A DNA stretch of 64,000 nt from Treponema sp. (GTDB lineage Bacteria; Spirochaetota; Spirochaetia; Treponematales; Treponemataceae). A model generated the notes under the pieces. That model saw only the letters and a program-made list of their open reading frames with translations. It had not been told where the DNA came from and did no database searches. Below, piece after piece: positions 36,169-45,675 of the stretch (within the stretch, counting starts at the first letter, position 1; each line of letters opens with the position of its first letter). The stretch is from positions 1-64,000 of the forward strand of contig JAEEVR010000012.1 in the NCBI GenBank assembly GCA_016290995.1, in the 5' to 3' direction. The position numbers were made by a program, and so were the translations under genes.

Positions 36169-37617
36169 ATGGAAGAGAACTTTGACGACAAGCTGCATGA
36201 CGAATGCGGCGTTTACGGCGTTTACATAAACAAGGGCGAGGACGGCCAGCTTCCAAAAGACGCCAATCCCGCCGCCACTTGTTACTTTGGCCTTTACTCT
36301 TTGCAGCACCGCGGCCAGGAATCCGCCGGCATCGCTGTCTACGACGGAACGGAAATCAAAGTAAAAAAAGACGTTGGCCTTGTCGGCGACGTTTTTAGCA
36401 AAGACGACATAAAAAATCTTTCGGGCTACGCGGCGGTAGGCCACGTTCGCTACTCAACCGCCGGCGGAAAGGGCGTGGAAAACGCTCAGCCTATGGTAAG
36501 CCAAATGAAGTTGGGAAGCGTCGCCGTGGCGCACAACGGCCAGCTTGTCAACTACGAGCAGCTCCGCGAAATGCTTGAAGAAACAGGAAGCACTTTCAAT
36601 TCCTCAAGCGACACGGAAGTCATCGTAAAGCTCATCGCAAAAAGCTACAAAAAAGGCTTGGAGCGCGCGTTGACCGACACAATCCAAATGATTAAGGGCT
36701 CCTTCGCGCTTTGCGTCTTGACCGAAAACGGCCTTGTCGGAGCGCGCGACCCCAACGGCATCCGTCCCCTTTGCCTTGGAAAGTTGGAAAACGGAAAAGG
36801 CTGGATTTTGTCCAGCGAGTCTTGCGCGATCGACGCCGTCAACGGAACTTTTGTCCGCGACATTCTTCCCGGCGAAATCGTAATCATAAACGACGACGGA
36901 GTTCTTTCGTTTGAGTTTGGAGAAAAGACTTCCAAGAGAAGCTGCATTTTTGAATACATTTACTTTGGCCGCCCTGATTCAGTTATGGACGGAATTTCAA
37001 TCGAGGAAGCGCGCCATAGAATGGGAGCGACGCTCGCAAAGGAAAGCCCCGCAAAGGCCGACTTGGTTGTAGGCGTTCCCGACAGCGGCTTGGGCGCGGC
37101 GCTTGGATACTCGCGCGCGGCAGGCATTCCTTACTCAAACGCTATTGTAAAGAACAAGTACATCGGCCGCACCTTTATCGCTCCGACGCAAAAAGAGCGC
37201 GAGAACATGGTTTACGTAAAGCTTAACGCGCTTAAGTCCGAGTTGAACGGAAAGAGCGTCGTTGTCATCGACGACTCGATTGTTCGCGGAACGACAAGCC
37301 GCCGCTTGATTCAAATCTTGCGCCGCGCGGGCGCCAAGGAAGTTCACTTTAGAGTTTCAAGCCCGCCGGTAAAATTTCCCTGCTACTTTGGAATTGACAC
37401 GCCAAGCCGCGCCGAGCTTATTTCCAGCGCGCACGACGTTGACGAAATCCGCAAGGAAATCGGAGCGGATTCTTTGGCCTTTATTTCTGTCGAAGGAATG
37501 TTAGAGGCTTTGCGCTCGTGCAGTCCCGAAAACTTTGGCTACTGCAAGGGCTGCTTTACCGGCGAATACCCGATGAGCGTTCCCGGCGAATTGAACGGAA
37601 AGAAAATTAGCGAATAG
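36169..37617 (+). CDS. purF: Amidophosphoribosyltransferase
   Basis: HDECGVYGVY; YFGLYSLQHRGQESAGIAVYDG; VVVIDDSIVRGTTSRRLIQILRRAGAKEVHFRVSSPP; start within ORF 36160-37617. Confidence 0.95.
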   Translation: MEENFDDKLHDECGVYGVYINKGEDGQLPKDANPAATCYFGLYSLQHRGQESAGIAVYDGTEIKVKKDVGLVGDVFSKDDIKNLSGYAAVGHVRYSTAGGKGVENAQPMVSQMKLGSVAVAHNGQLVNYEQLREMLEETGSTFNSSSDTEVIVKLIAKSYKKGLERALTDTIQMIKGSFALCVLTENGLVGARDPNGIRPLCLGKLENGKGWILSSESCAIDAVNGTFVRDILPGEIVIINDDGVLSFEFGEKTSKRSCIFEYIYFGRPDSVMDGISIEEARHRMGATLAKESPAKADLVVGVPDSGLGAALGYSRAAGIPYSNAIVKNKYIGRTFIAPTQKERENMVYVKLNALKSELNGKSVVVIDDSIVRGTTSRRLIQILRRAGAKEVHFRVSSPPVKFPCYFGIDTPSRAELISSAHDVDEIRKEIGADSLAFISVEGMLEALRSCSPENFGYCKGCFTGEYPMSVPGELNGKKISE

Positions 37618-37626
37618 GAGAACAAT

Positions 37627-38718
37627 ATGGACTACAAACAATCTGGCGTTGACGTTGAAGAAGGCTACCGCGCGGTAAGCGAGTATAAAAAATACGCAAA
37701 GCAGACGGCCATTCCCGGCTTGCTTAGCGACTTGGGAAGCTTTAACGGAATGTTCTCCGTTCCCAAAGGAATAAAAAATCCTGTAATGGTAAGCGGCACC
37801 GACGGCGTCGGAACAAAGCTTGACGTCGCTTTCCAAATGAAAAAATATGACACGGTCGGAATCGACTGCGTCGCCATGAGCGTAAACGACATTTTGTGCT
37901 CGGGCGTGCAAACCTTGTTCTTCTTGGATTACGTCGCCTGCGGAAAGCTTGAAGCGCCCGTGGCCGCCGAACTTGTAAAGGGCGTGGCGGAAGGTTGCCT
38001 TCAAACCGGCTGCGCTTTGCTTGGCGGCGAGACTGCCGAAATGCCCGGCTTTTACGACGTAGGAAAATACGACCTTGCAGGTTTTGGCGTTGGCGTCGGC
38101 GACAAGTCCGAGATGATTACCGGAAAGGACATCAAAGAAGGCGACGTTTTGATCGGCCTTTCTTCCACCGGCGTCCACTCAAACGGCTTTTCCCTTGTCC
38201 GCAAATTGGTTCCCGATTTTAACGAGCCTTTTGTGTTGAACGGAAAGGAAACCGGAAAAACTATTGGCGAAGTTTTGCTCACTCCGACCCGCATTTACGT
38301 AAAGCCTGTAATGCAGGTTCTTAAAAAATACCGTAAGAGCGTTCACGGAATGGTGCATGTAACAGGCGGCGGCTTTTACGAGAACATTCCCCGAATGTAT
38401 CCAAAAGCCGAGGATCCCAAAAAGCAGTTGATTTCTGTAATCAACCGCGGCTCTTGGGACATCCCGCCGGTCTTTGGCGAATTAATCCGCCGCGGCGCAG
38501 ACGTTGAAAAAGTTTACAACACTTTCAATATGGGAATCGGTTTTGTTCTTGCCGTGGCCAACAAGGACGCGGACAAGATAATCGAAATGTTCAACAAGAA
38601 CGCTTCGCAATACTCAAAGCCCGGCATTCCTGATATGAAGGCCTACAAGATTGGCCGCGTGGCAAAAGCCGCGGGTCCTGTCGAAAGCCAAAAAGACGCG
38701 CTCTTGTTTGAGGACTAA
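37627..38718 (+). CDS. purM: Phosphoribosylformylglycinamidine cyclo-ligase
   Basis: SGTDGVGTKLDVAF, IDCVAMSVNDILCSGVQTLFFLDYVACGK, HVTGGGFYENIPRM. Confidence 0.95.
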   Translation: MDYKQSGVDVEEGYRAVSEYKKYAKQTAIPGLLSDLGSFNGMFSVPKGIKNPVMVSGTDGVGTKLDVAFQMKKYDTVGIDCVAMSVNDILCSGVQTLFFLDYVACGKLEAPVAAELVKGVAEGCLQTGCALLGGETAEMPGFYDVGKYDLAGFGVGVGDKSEMITGKDIKEGDVLIGLSSTGVHSNGFSLVRKLVPDFNEPFVLNGKETGKTIGEVLLTPTRIYVKPVMQVLKKYRKSVHGMVHVTGGGFYENIPRMYPKAEDPKKQLISVINRGSWDIPPVFGELIRRGADVEKVYNTFNMGIGFVLAVANKDADKIIEMFNKNASQYSKPGIPDMKAYKIGRVAKAAGPVESQKDALLFED

Positions 38719-38723
38719 GACTG

Positions 38724-39347
38724 ATGGACGGACTTAAGCGCGTCGCGGTCTTGGTGTCCGGCGGCGGAACGAATTTGCAGGCCCTGATTGACTACCAAAA
38801 ATCTGCGGCTGATTGTCCTTACAAAATAGTCCTTGTCGCCTCCAACACAAAAAGCGCCTACGCCTTGGAACGCGCGGCGGCCGCGGACATCCCCGCGTTT
38901 GTAAACAGTCCCGTCAGCGTTTTGGGAAAGGACAAGGCCGCCGCTTCCAGCCGCGAAGAAAAAATGCTTGCCGTTAGCGACGCGATGCTTGCGCTTTGCA
39001 AAGAGCATAAGGCCGACATAATTGTTTTGGCCGGCTACCTCAGCGTTTTGAGCGGCGCGATTGTGCAAGAATATTCAGGCCGCATAATCAATTTGCATCC
39101 GGCGCTTTTGCCAAAGTTTGGCGGCGTCGGCATGTGGGGCGAGAACGTTCACAAGGCTGTTCTTGCCGCCGGCGAAAAAGAAAGCGGCTGCACGATCCAC
39201 TTGGTTGACGCGGGCTGCGACACCGGAAAAATTTTAGTCCAGAAAAAAGTTCCTGTAATGCCGGACGACACGGTTGAGACTTTGTACGCCCGCATCGCTC
39301 CCAAAGAGCACGAGGCGATTGTCGAAGGTTTGCTTTCGCTATGTTAA
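38724..39347 (+). CDS. purN: Phosphoribosylglycinamide formyltransferase
   Basis: VAVLVSGGGTNLQALI, INLHPALLPKFGGVGMWG, SGCTIHLVDAGCDTG. Confidence 0.95.
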   Translation: MDGLKRVAVLVSGGGTNLQALIDYQKSAADCPYKIVLVASNTKSAYALERAAAADIPAFVNSPVSVLGKDKAAASSREEKMLAVSDAMLALCKEHKADIIVLAGYLSVLSGAIVQEYSGRIINLHPALLPKFGGVGMWGENVHKAVLAAGEKESGCTIHLVDAGCDTGKILVQKKVPVMPDDTVETLYARIAPKEHEAIVEGLLSLC

Positions 39348-40294
39348 CGAATATGAAAAGTTTTATGCATAAAAATGGCGGCGCTAATTTCGCGCCGCGC
39401 GTGCTTCATGCCGCGCTTGTAATTTCTGTCGCTTTGCTCGCTTCCTGCCGTTCCACCAAATTTGTGGACGAACGGACGCAGATAATGAGCGACGGTTTGG
39501 AAATAAACGCGAGCGACGATTACTTTAAGATTTACGACGCGGATTTTGACGACGGAAAAACAAGCGCCGCAAACAGCGAAGCCGCTTCCGGCAAAAGCGA
39601 ATATATTTTTATGCGCCTTTATTATCCTGAATACGACAACAAGGCTTCTAGCGTAAACATGTTAAAGAACCTTATAATTATGGCCGACCCCAATCCCGAA
39701 CTTGCAAGCCATTCTTCAATCGGCTTTGGACTTGAGGACGACTTTTACGGCTTGACTTTATATTCAAGAAAGGACTTGAAAAAAGAAAAGTGCTTGCTTC
39801 CCGAAGAAAATTTATACATGAAGCTTTGCAATCCCTACAAGTCAACGCAGACGACGCTTGCGATTGAAGTCACTCCCGAAGAATACGATGCCGCCAAAAA
39901 AATGTTGGAAAAAGATTTTGCCGAACAAAAGGTAAAGTATTGGGCCACAAAAAATTTGGTTGTCGGAGTTGAAGGCTTTAAGCGAAAGAAAATGCCGCGC
40001 GAAAAATCAAGGTTGGGCGGCCGCGATTTAAAGAAGGGCTATATCAGTTCCGCAAAAAAGCAAAAGCACTTTGTATGCTCCACTTACTTGGCCTACGTTT
40101 TGCAGACATGCGTAAAAAAGGTTGACGAATTCTTTAAGGCTAGGAACGTGGCTTACGACAAAGTTTCGCCGACGGACTTGTATTACATTCCCGGCTTTAA
40201 GGTTTTGTTCACTTCGTCTTGGGTGGATTACAAAATCGCGGCTAAGGAATTCGTTAATTCCAAGCCGCGTTTTTCAAAGTATCTTACTGATTAG
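39341..40294 (+). CDS. Lipoprotein, possible circularly permuted papain-like (NlpC/P60/YiiX-type) protein; start uncertain
   Basis: Lipobox VALLASCRS; His in ASHSSIGFG precedes Cys in HFVCSTYLAYVLQ, the order seen in permuted papain folds. Confidence 0.5.
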   Translation: MLTNMKSFMHKNGGANFAPRVLHAALVISVALLASCRSTKFVDERTQIMSDGLEINASDDYFKIYDADFDDGKTSAANSEAASGKSEYIFMRLYYPEYDNKASSVNMLKNLIIMADPNPELASHSSIGFGLEDDFYGLTLYSRKDLKKEKCLLPEENLYMKLCNPYKSTQTTLAIEVTPEEYDAAKKMLEKDFAEQKVKYWATKNLVVGVEGFKRKKMPREKSRLGGRDLKKGYISSAKKQKHFVCSTYLAYVLQTCVKKVDEFFKARNVAYDKVSPTDLYYIPGFKVLFTSSWVDYKIAAKEFVNSKPRFSKYLTD

Positions 40295-41126
40295 GATAAT
40301 CGTATTCAAAGTCTGACTGGCCGACCATCTCGTTTACGGTGTTGCCAAACTTTTGGGCGATGTTGTAAGTGGTTTGCTTGATTACGTTCTTTTTGTCGTC
40401 ATACTTGTAGAAAATTCTAGAGCGGCGCTTTCCGTCCGAGCCGTAAACCGCGTATTCCGTAAGAAGGCCTTCCGCGTTGTAGATGTTCACTTCGCGGGCG
40501 ATTTGCTCGTTCAACTGATTGTATGAATTGATTTCCGCAAGCTTTCCGTCAGTGGAGTAAACAAAAATTTTCTTTATGTCCAACGTTCCGTTTGAAAAAT
40601 AAGAGCAGTTTTCAACCAATTTTTGCTCGCTGTTGTACTTGTAGGTGTTTTTCCAAATCAAGTCGCCGCGGGAATTGTAGTAAGTTTCGTCTATTGAGTC
40701 TGGGCCGTCGTACTTGTAAATTGTCTTTCCAAGCAAGGCGCCTTTTGAATCGTATTCGTTTTCTTCGGTTTTTTTTCCGTTCTTGTCAAAAACCGCGCTG
40801 ACTTTCCAAAAAAGGTTTCCGTCCGCGTCGTAGCAGCTTTGAGAGGCGATCTGCTTGTCCGGACCGTATTCGTAAACGATTTTGCTGGCCAGCTGGCCCG
40901 CGATTGAATATTCGGCGGACTCGATTTCCAAGCCAGCCTCGTTAAATGTATGCTTGTATTTTACGGCGGGGGTTCTAAAATAGTCGCCAAACTTTGTACT
41001 GATGGTAAATTCAGTCTGGGTGTAGCTTTTTGGGGCTCCGTTGGGTTTCATAAAAGGCGAATCGTCAAAAGCGAAGGCGAGAAAACCTGCGGCAAAAAAC
41101 AATGCTGAAATCAAAACTTTTTTCAT
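40284..41126 (-). CDS. Secreted YD/antitoxin-YwqK-like repeat protein of unknown function
   Basis: Signal peptide MKKVLISALFFAAGFLAFA; repeated Y-x-x-x-G-x-L-x-x-K-x-x-Y-x-Y units. Confidence 0.7.
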   Translation of the reverse strand: MKKVLISALFFAAGFLAFAFDDSPFMKPNGAPKSYTQTEFTISTKFGDYFRTPAVKYKHTFNEAGLEIESAEYSIAGQLASKIVYEYGPDKQIASQSCYDADGNLFWKVSAVFDKNGKKTEENEYDSKGALLGKTIYKYDGPDSIDETYYNSRGDLIWKNTYKYNSEQKLVENCSYFSNGTLDIKKIFVYSTDGKLAEINSYNQLNEQIAREVNIYNAEGLLTEYAVYGSDGKRRSRIFYKYDDKKNVIKQTTYNIAQKFGNTVNEMVGQSDFEYDYPNQ

Positions 41127-41236
41127 AAGATAATCTCCAAAGTGACTATATTCTATCGTAATTATCGGCTAAAAAGCGAAAAAAGTCTAGTGTCACGGGC
41201 TTGACCGTTCAATCTTTTTTACACTAATATGCTTTT

Positions 41237-42214
41237 ATGTATTTAACCGTTGCCCGCCAGCTTATAGTGATGGCGATTATCGTCGTTATAAGTTTTTTCT
41301 TTTCGCGAAAGAATAAATTTGGCTCCAAAGAGTCCCAGTACCTTAGCCGCATTCTTTTATACGTTATAAATCCCTGCATGATCGTTTCCACTTTTGACGT
41401 GGAATTTAGCGGCCAAAAGCTGCAGTCCTTGGGCCTTGCGATTGGGGTAAGCTTTGCCTTCCACCTTATTATGATCGCCATTGCGACGCCTTTGTTCGCG
41501 CGCAAAAAGACAGGACAAGACCAAAATCGCGGCCGCGACTCGCTTAGCAAAATCGGAATCGTTTTCACCAATTCCGGCTTTATCGGCATTCCGCTCATAA
41601 ACGGCGTTTTTGGAGGCGAGGGCGTCTTTTTTCTTATGGGCTACATTTTGGTCTTTAACGTTTTGCTTTGGGTTTGGGGCGAATGGCTTATGACCGGAAC
41701 GATGAGGCCGCTAAAGATTTTGACAAATCCAAACGTTTTGGCTTGCGCCGCCGGCCTTGCGGTTTTTTGCCTGCCGTTCAAGGTTCCGTATGTGATAATC
41801 GAGCCGTTAAAAATGATCGGCGCTTGCAACGGCGCGGTCAGCATGGTTTTGCTGGGCCTTTTGTTCAGCGCTTTTGGCGAGAATTGCATGGAAGGCCAAA
41901 AACGCGCCGCGCCCGTAAAAGCGTTCGCAAAGCCTTTGGCGCGCGATGTTTTCTTGCGCCTTGTTTTTTGTCCTTTGATTTTGCTGGGCGCGACGCTTTT
42001 GGCTTTGAGCGCTTTTTCTTCCGTTCCAGAAATCAATTTGATTATGAGCGTTCTTTTTATCGCGGCTTGTTGCCCGGTCGGAATGAGCGTTTCCAGCTTT
42101 GCGGTTGTGTTCAAAAAGGACGCCGATTACGCAAGCCTTTTGGTGGCCGTTTCAAGCGCTGCTTGCGTCGTTACGATTCCCCTTTTGGTCGCGCTGCTTG
42201 AAGCGCTAGTTTAA
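41237..42214 (+). CDS. AEC (auxin efflux carrier) family transporter
   Basis: Polytopic; KIGIVFTNSGFIGIPLINGVFGGEGVFFLMGYILVFNVLLWVWGEWLM. Confidence 0.88.
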   Translation: MYLTVARQLIVMAIIVVISFFFSRKNKFGSKESQYLSRILLYVINPCMIVSTFDVEFSGQKLQSLGLAIGVSFAFHLIMIAIATPLFARKKTGQDQNRGRDSLSKIGIVFTNSGFIGIPLINGVFGGEGVFFLMGYILVFNVLLWVWGEWLMTGTMRPLKILTNPNVLACAAGLAVFCLPFKVPYVIIEPLKMIGACNGAVSMVLLGLLFSAFGENCMEGQKRAAPVKAFAKPLARDVFLRLVFCPLILLGATLLALSAFSSVPEINLIMSVLFIAACCPVGMSVSSFAVVFKKDADYASLLVAVSSAACVVTIPLLVALLEALV

Positions 42215-44133
42215 GCCTCATCCGCTAAATGCGCAATCCATTCATTATGCGCCGCGATCTCTTTTGTGGTTCCAGCCTCTTTAAGCGACTGCATTTGCGC
42301 TTCTTTTTTTTGATTGCGCTCTTGGCTTAGGCGGCGCGCTTGCATCAAGATTTCCGTGGCGGCGTCGGCCTTTACGCCAAGCGCTTGGGCGACGTCGGCC
42401 TCTTGGGCGGCGGCAAGCTTTTCCAAAGTCATGAATTTTTGGGTTAAAATCCGCTCGCGCTTGGGGCCGATTCCCGGCAGCTGCGAGAAGGCTGACACGA
42501 CGTTTTCCTTTGTCCTAAGGCGCTGGTTTCGGCTGGTGGCAAAACGGTGGGTTTCGTCGCGCACTCGCTGCAAAAGACGCAGGGCGTCGCTTCGTTTTGG
42601 AAGCGTTATCGGCGTCGAGTCGCCCGGCTTGTAAATCTCTTCGTCACGCTTGGCCAGGCCCGCCACCGGTATGTCCAAGTCCAGCGCCTTTAAGACGCCT
42701 TCCACCGCGTTGACTTGGCCGATGCCGCCGTCTATCAATATCAAGTCGGGAAGTTCCGTTCCTTCGTTTAAAAGCCTTGTGTAGCGGCGCGTCGCGGCCT
42801 CGCGCATTGAGGCAAAGTCGTCGATGATTCCGTTGGTGGTCTTTAGCCTAAAGTAGCGGTAATTCTTTTTGTCGGGGTTTCCGTTGTAAAAGCTGATTAG
42901 CGACGCGACGGGGAATTTTCCTCCGATGTGCGCGATGTCAAAGCCTTCTATTCTTACCGGCAGCGTTTTAAGGCCCAGCTGCTCCTTTAACTCTTGCAGG
43001 GCAGGTACGTCGCCGCGCTCGCGCAAGCGGCGGATTATGTCCTCGTGGGCGTTTTGCTGGGCCATGTCCAGGGCGGCCTTGTGGCGTTTGTAGTTTTCCA
43101 TCGGTTCCGCCACCAAAACTATTTTTGTCTGGGTGGTGAAACGCTCCTTGAGCCAGCGTTCCATAAAGTCCAAGCCCTCTTGCGTGGGAACGTAAATCGC
43201 CGGCGGAAGGTCCGTCTCTTCGGTGTAGTAGGCGTTGATGAATTCCGGCATAAGCTCGTCGTCTTCGTTAAGGCTTGTGACGCGGTAATTGTCGCGGCCC
43301 TGGACTTTTCCTTCGCGAATTTTGAGAACGGTAAAGCTGGCCAACTCGCCCTCGCGCCAAAAGGCGATGTAGTCTCGGTCCTCGGCGCTAAAGTCTTCGA
43401 CAATGTTTTGGTTTTGCATTATCATCAGGGCCTTGAGGCCGTCGCGGATTCTGGCGGCTTTTTCAAAGTTAAGTTCGGCGGCCGCGGCCTTCATTTCGTT
43501 GGAAAGCTTTTCTTCGGTTTCCTTTCCTTTTCCCTCAAGCAGTTCGGAAATTTCTCCGATATAAGCATTGTAGGAGTCTTTGTCGATTTTTTTGCAGCAG
43601 GGCGCCTTGCAGCGGCCGATGTGATAGTAAAGGCAAGGATAGTCGCGCTCCTTAAACTGCTTGCAGTGGCGCAAGGGGTACAGCTTGTACAAGGTGTCGA
43701 TAAACGTGTCCAAAGCGGCCACGTCAGGAAAAGGCCCAAAGTAGAGCGAGCCGTCTTGAACCATCATGCGGGTTTTGAAAAGGCGAGGAAATTTGTCGTT
43801 GGTTATTCGCAAAACCGGATACGATTTTCCGTCCTTTAAGTCGATGTTGTAGCGCGGCGTGTATTTTTTTATTAAATTGTTTTCCAGCAGGAACGCTTCG
43901 TATTCGTTCGCTGTTGTGATATACTCAATTGATTGGGCGCGGGAGATTAAAATGCGAGTTTTGATGTCCTTGCCTTTTGAAAAGTAAGAGCTAAGGCGGT
44001 TCTTGAGATTTTTTGCCTTGCCGACGTAAATGACGGTTCCCTGCGGATTTCTCCACAAGTAAACTCCGCTGGAAGAGGGAGCCTTTAGCGCGGTTTGGTG
44101 TAATTTTTCTCGGTCCGAATTTGTTGAATTCAT
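42211..44133 (-). CDS. uvrC: Excinuclease ABC subunit C
   Basis: GIY-YIG VYLWRNPQGTVIYVGKAKNLKNRLSSYF; GFDIAHIGG; LPDLILIDGGIGQVNA; C-terminal HhH. Confidence 0.95.
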   Translation of the reverse strand: MNSTNSDREKLHQTALKAPSSSGVYLWRNPQGTVIYVGKAKNLKNRLSSYFSKGKDIKTRILISRAQSIEYITTANEYEAFLLENNLIKKYTPRYNIDLKDGKSYPVLRITNDKFPRLFKTRMMVQDGSLYFGPFPDVAALDTFIDTLYKLYPLRHCKQFKERDYPCLYYHIGRCKAPCCKKIDKDSYNAYIGEISELLEGKGKETEEKLSNEMKAAAAELNFEKAARIRDGLKALMIMQNQNIVEDFSAEDRDYIAFWREGELASFTVLKIREGKVQGRDNYRVTSLNEDDELMPEFINAYYTEETDLPPAIYVPTQEGLDFMERWLKERFTTQTKIVLVAEPMENYKRHKAALDMAQQNAHEDIIRRLRERGDVPALQELKEQLGLKTLPVRIEGFDIAHIGGKFPVASLISFYNGNPDKKNYRYFRLKTTNGIIDDFASMREAATRRYTRLLNEGTELPDLILIDGGIGQVNAVEGVLKALDLDIPVAGLAKRDEEIYKPGDSTPITLPKRSDALRLLQRVRDETHRFATSRNQRLRTKENVVSAFSQLPGIGPKRERILTQKFMTLEKLAAAQEADVAQALGVKADAATEILMQARRLSQERNQKKEAQMQSLKEAGTTKEIAAHNEWIAHLADEA

Positions 44134-44148
44134 AGTTGGGGACAAGCG

Positions 44149-45669
44149 ATGAACGCTGATAAAAAGATAATCATTTTTCTCTGCTTTTGTCTAGCCTTTT
44201 GGCTAATCTTGGGGTGGAATTGTTTTGCGGAAAGCAAGACGATTGTGTTGGGCGGAAAAACCGGTTGGCCGGAGCTTTCAAGCAAGGAAGGCGTGACCTT
44301 TGGAACGGGCCGCTTTGGCTACGAGGCGGTGGAGCTTTCGACAAACGCGCGCTCAATTACGGGCGAAACCGACTTGCTTTTGGATTTTGAAAATTTTGAC
44401 GCCGCCCGCGATACTTTTGACGACAACAGCGGCCATTATACCGTTCAAAGCAACTCTCTCTTGCGTTCGCCAAAATCCGCGATGGGCCATTATTCCGCCT
44501 TAAGCCGCGGAAACGGAAAGGGCCTTGTCTTGCGCGGAAATTCCGAAACGATTTTTGGCCGCTCAGGCGGAACGGGTTCTTGGACAATTGAATTTTGGCT
44601 TTGTCCCGCCATTGCAGAAAACGGCGAGAAAGTTTTTGAATGGCATTCGTCAAGAATCGTGAATAATTACGTTTCGTTCCAAAGAATCGAAGCCTGCTTT
44701 TTTAACAACAGAATGCAGTGGAATTTTACAAACGTCTTTGACGGAATGACCGACAACAACGGCGAGGTCACGCTCCTTAGCTACAGCGCCTTGATTCCAA
44801 ACAAGTGGAGCCACCACGAAATTTCATACGACGAAGAGAGCGGCTTGCTTGAATGCAAAATCGACTCCCGTGTCGAAGCCTTAAAGTACATCACCGAAGG
44901 CGGCCGCGAAGGAAAGACGATTTGCCAGCCGGTTTTGGGCGAGGTGGCTTCCATCAGCATCGCGCCGGCCTACACAGGCTGCGTTGACGATTTTAGAATT
45001 TTGTCAAAGGTAACCGATTCTTCCCAGCCGCAAAATTTAAATTACGATAGGTACAAGATTGACGGCGGCCGCTTTGAAAGCTTGCCGATTATGGTCACTC
45101 CCGGCTCGGTTATGAACAGCCTTCAAGTTTTGGACAACGTTCCCGCTCAAACGGAAATTCGATATTATGTCCGCGCCGGAGACAACTTTTACAATTGGGA
45201 CGAAAAGGAGCCTAGTTGGGTTCAAGTGAAAAACTTGGAGCAAATCAAAGGCGTGCGGGGCCGTTACTTCCAAATCGCCGCCGACTTGTTCCCGGACGGA
45301 GCGGGCCGACACACGCCGTCGGTTACGGAAATTAAAATCAATTACACGCAAGTTCCTCCGCCCACAGCGCCCTTTAGAGTTAAGGCGATTCCTGGCGACG
45401 GAATAGTGGACTTGTCTTGGTCTTATTCTGTTGACGAAAACGCCGGCGGCTATTATATTTTTTACGGAAACAGGCCCGGCGAATATTTGGGAACCGACGC
45501 TGACCAAGGACCTTCGCCGATTAAGGTTGACAACATCACGTCGTTTAGATTGACGGGATTAAGGAACGGAGCTATTTACTATTTTGCCGTTTCGACTTAT
45601 TCTAAAGATGAAGAGCGGATTAGCGGAAACCTTTCGAATGAGGCTGACGCGCGTCCTGGAAGGAGATAG
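44149..45669 (+). CDS. Secreted protein with LamG/concanavalin-like and C-terminal fibronectin type III domain
   Basis: Signal peptide; GSWTIEFWLCPAI...; C-terminal VDLSWSYSVDENAGGYYIFYGNRPGEY...YYFAVSTYSK. Confidence 0.7.
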   Translation: MNADKKIIIFLCFCLAFWLILGWNCFAESKTIVLGGKTGWPELSSKEGVTFGTGRFGYEAVELSTNARSITGETDLLLDFENFDAARDTFDDNSGHYTVQSNSLLRSPKSAMGHYSALSRGNGKGLVLRGNSETIFGRSGGTGSWTIEFWLCPAIAENGEKVFEWHSSRIVNNYVSFQRIEACFFNNRMQWNFTNVFDGMTDNNGEVTLLSYSALIPNKWSHHEISYDEESGLLECKIDSRVEALKYITEGGREGKTICQPVLGEVASISIAPAYTGCVDDFRILSKVTDSSQPQNLNYDRYKIDGGRFESLPIMVTPGSVMNSLQVLDNVPAQTEIRYYVRAGDNFYNWDEKEPSWVQVKNLEQIKGVRGRYFQIAADLFPDGAGRHTPSVTEIKINYTQVPPPTAPFRVKAIPGDGIVDLSWSYSVDENAGGYYIFYGNRPGEYLGTDADQGPSPIKVDNITSFRLTGLRNGAIYYFAVSTYSKDEERISGNLSNEADARPGRR

Positions 45670-45675
45670 TTAAAA

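Noticed and set aside
37501-38178. 225-aa minus-strand ORF opposite purF/purM
   Set aside because: Antisense to highly conserved enzymes; no family resemblance
41201-41237. Leaderless promoter for the AEC transporter
   Set aside because: Best match is TTGACC-16-ACTAAT-8; too weak to list with the others, kept only as a possibility
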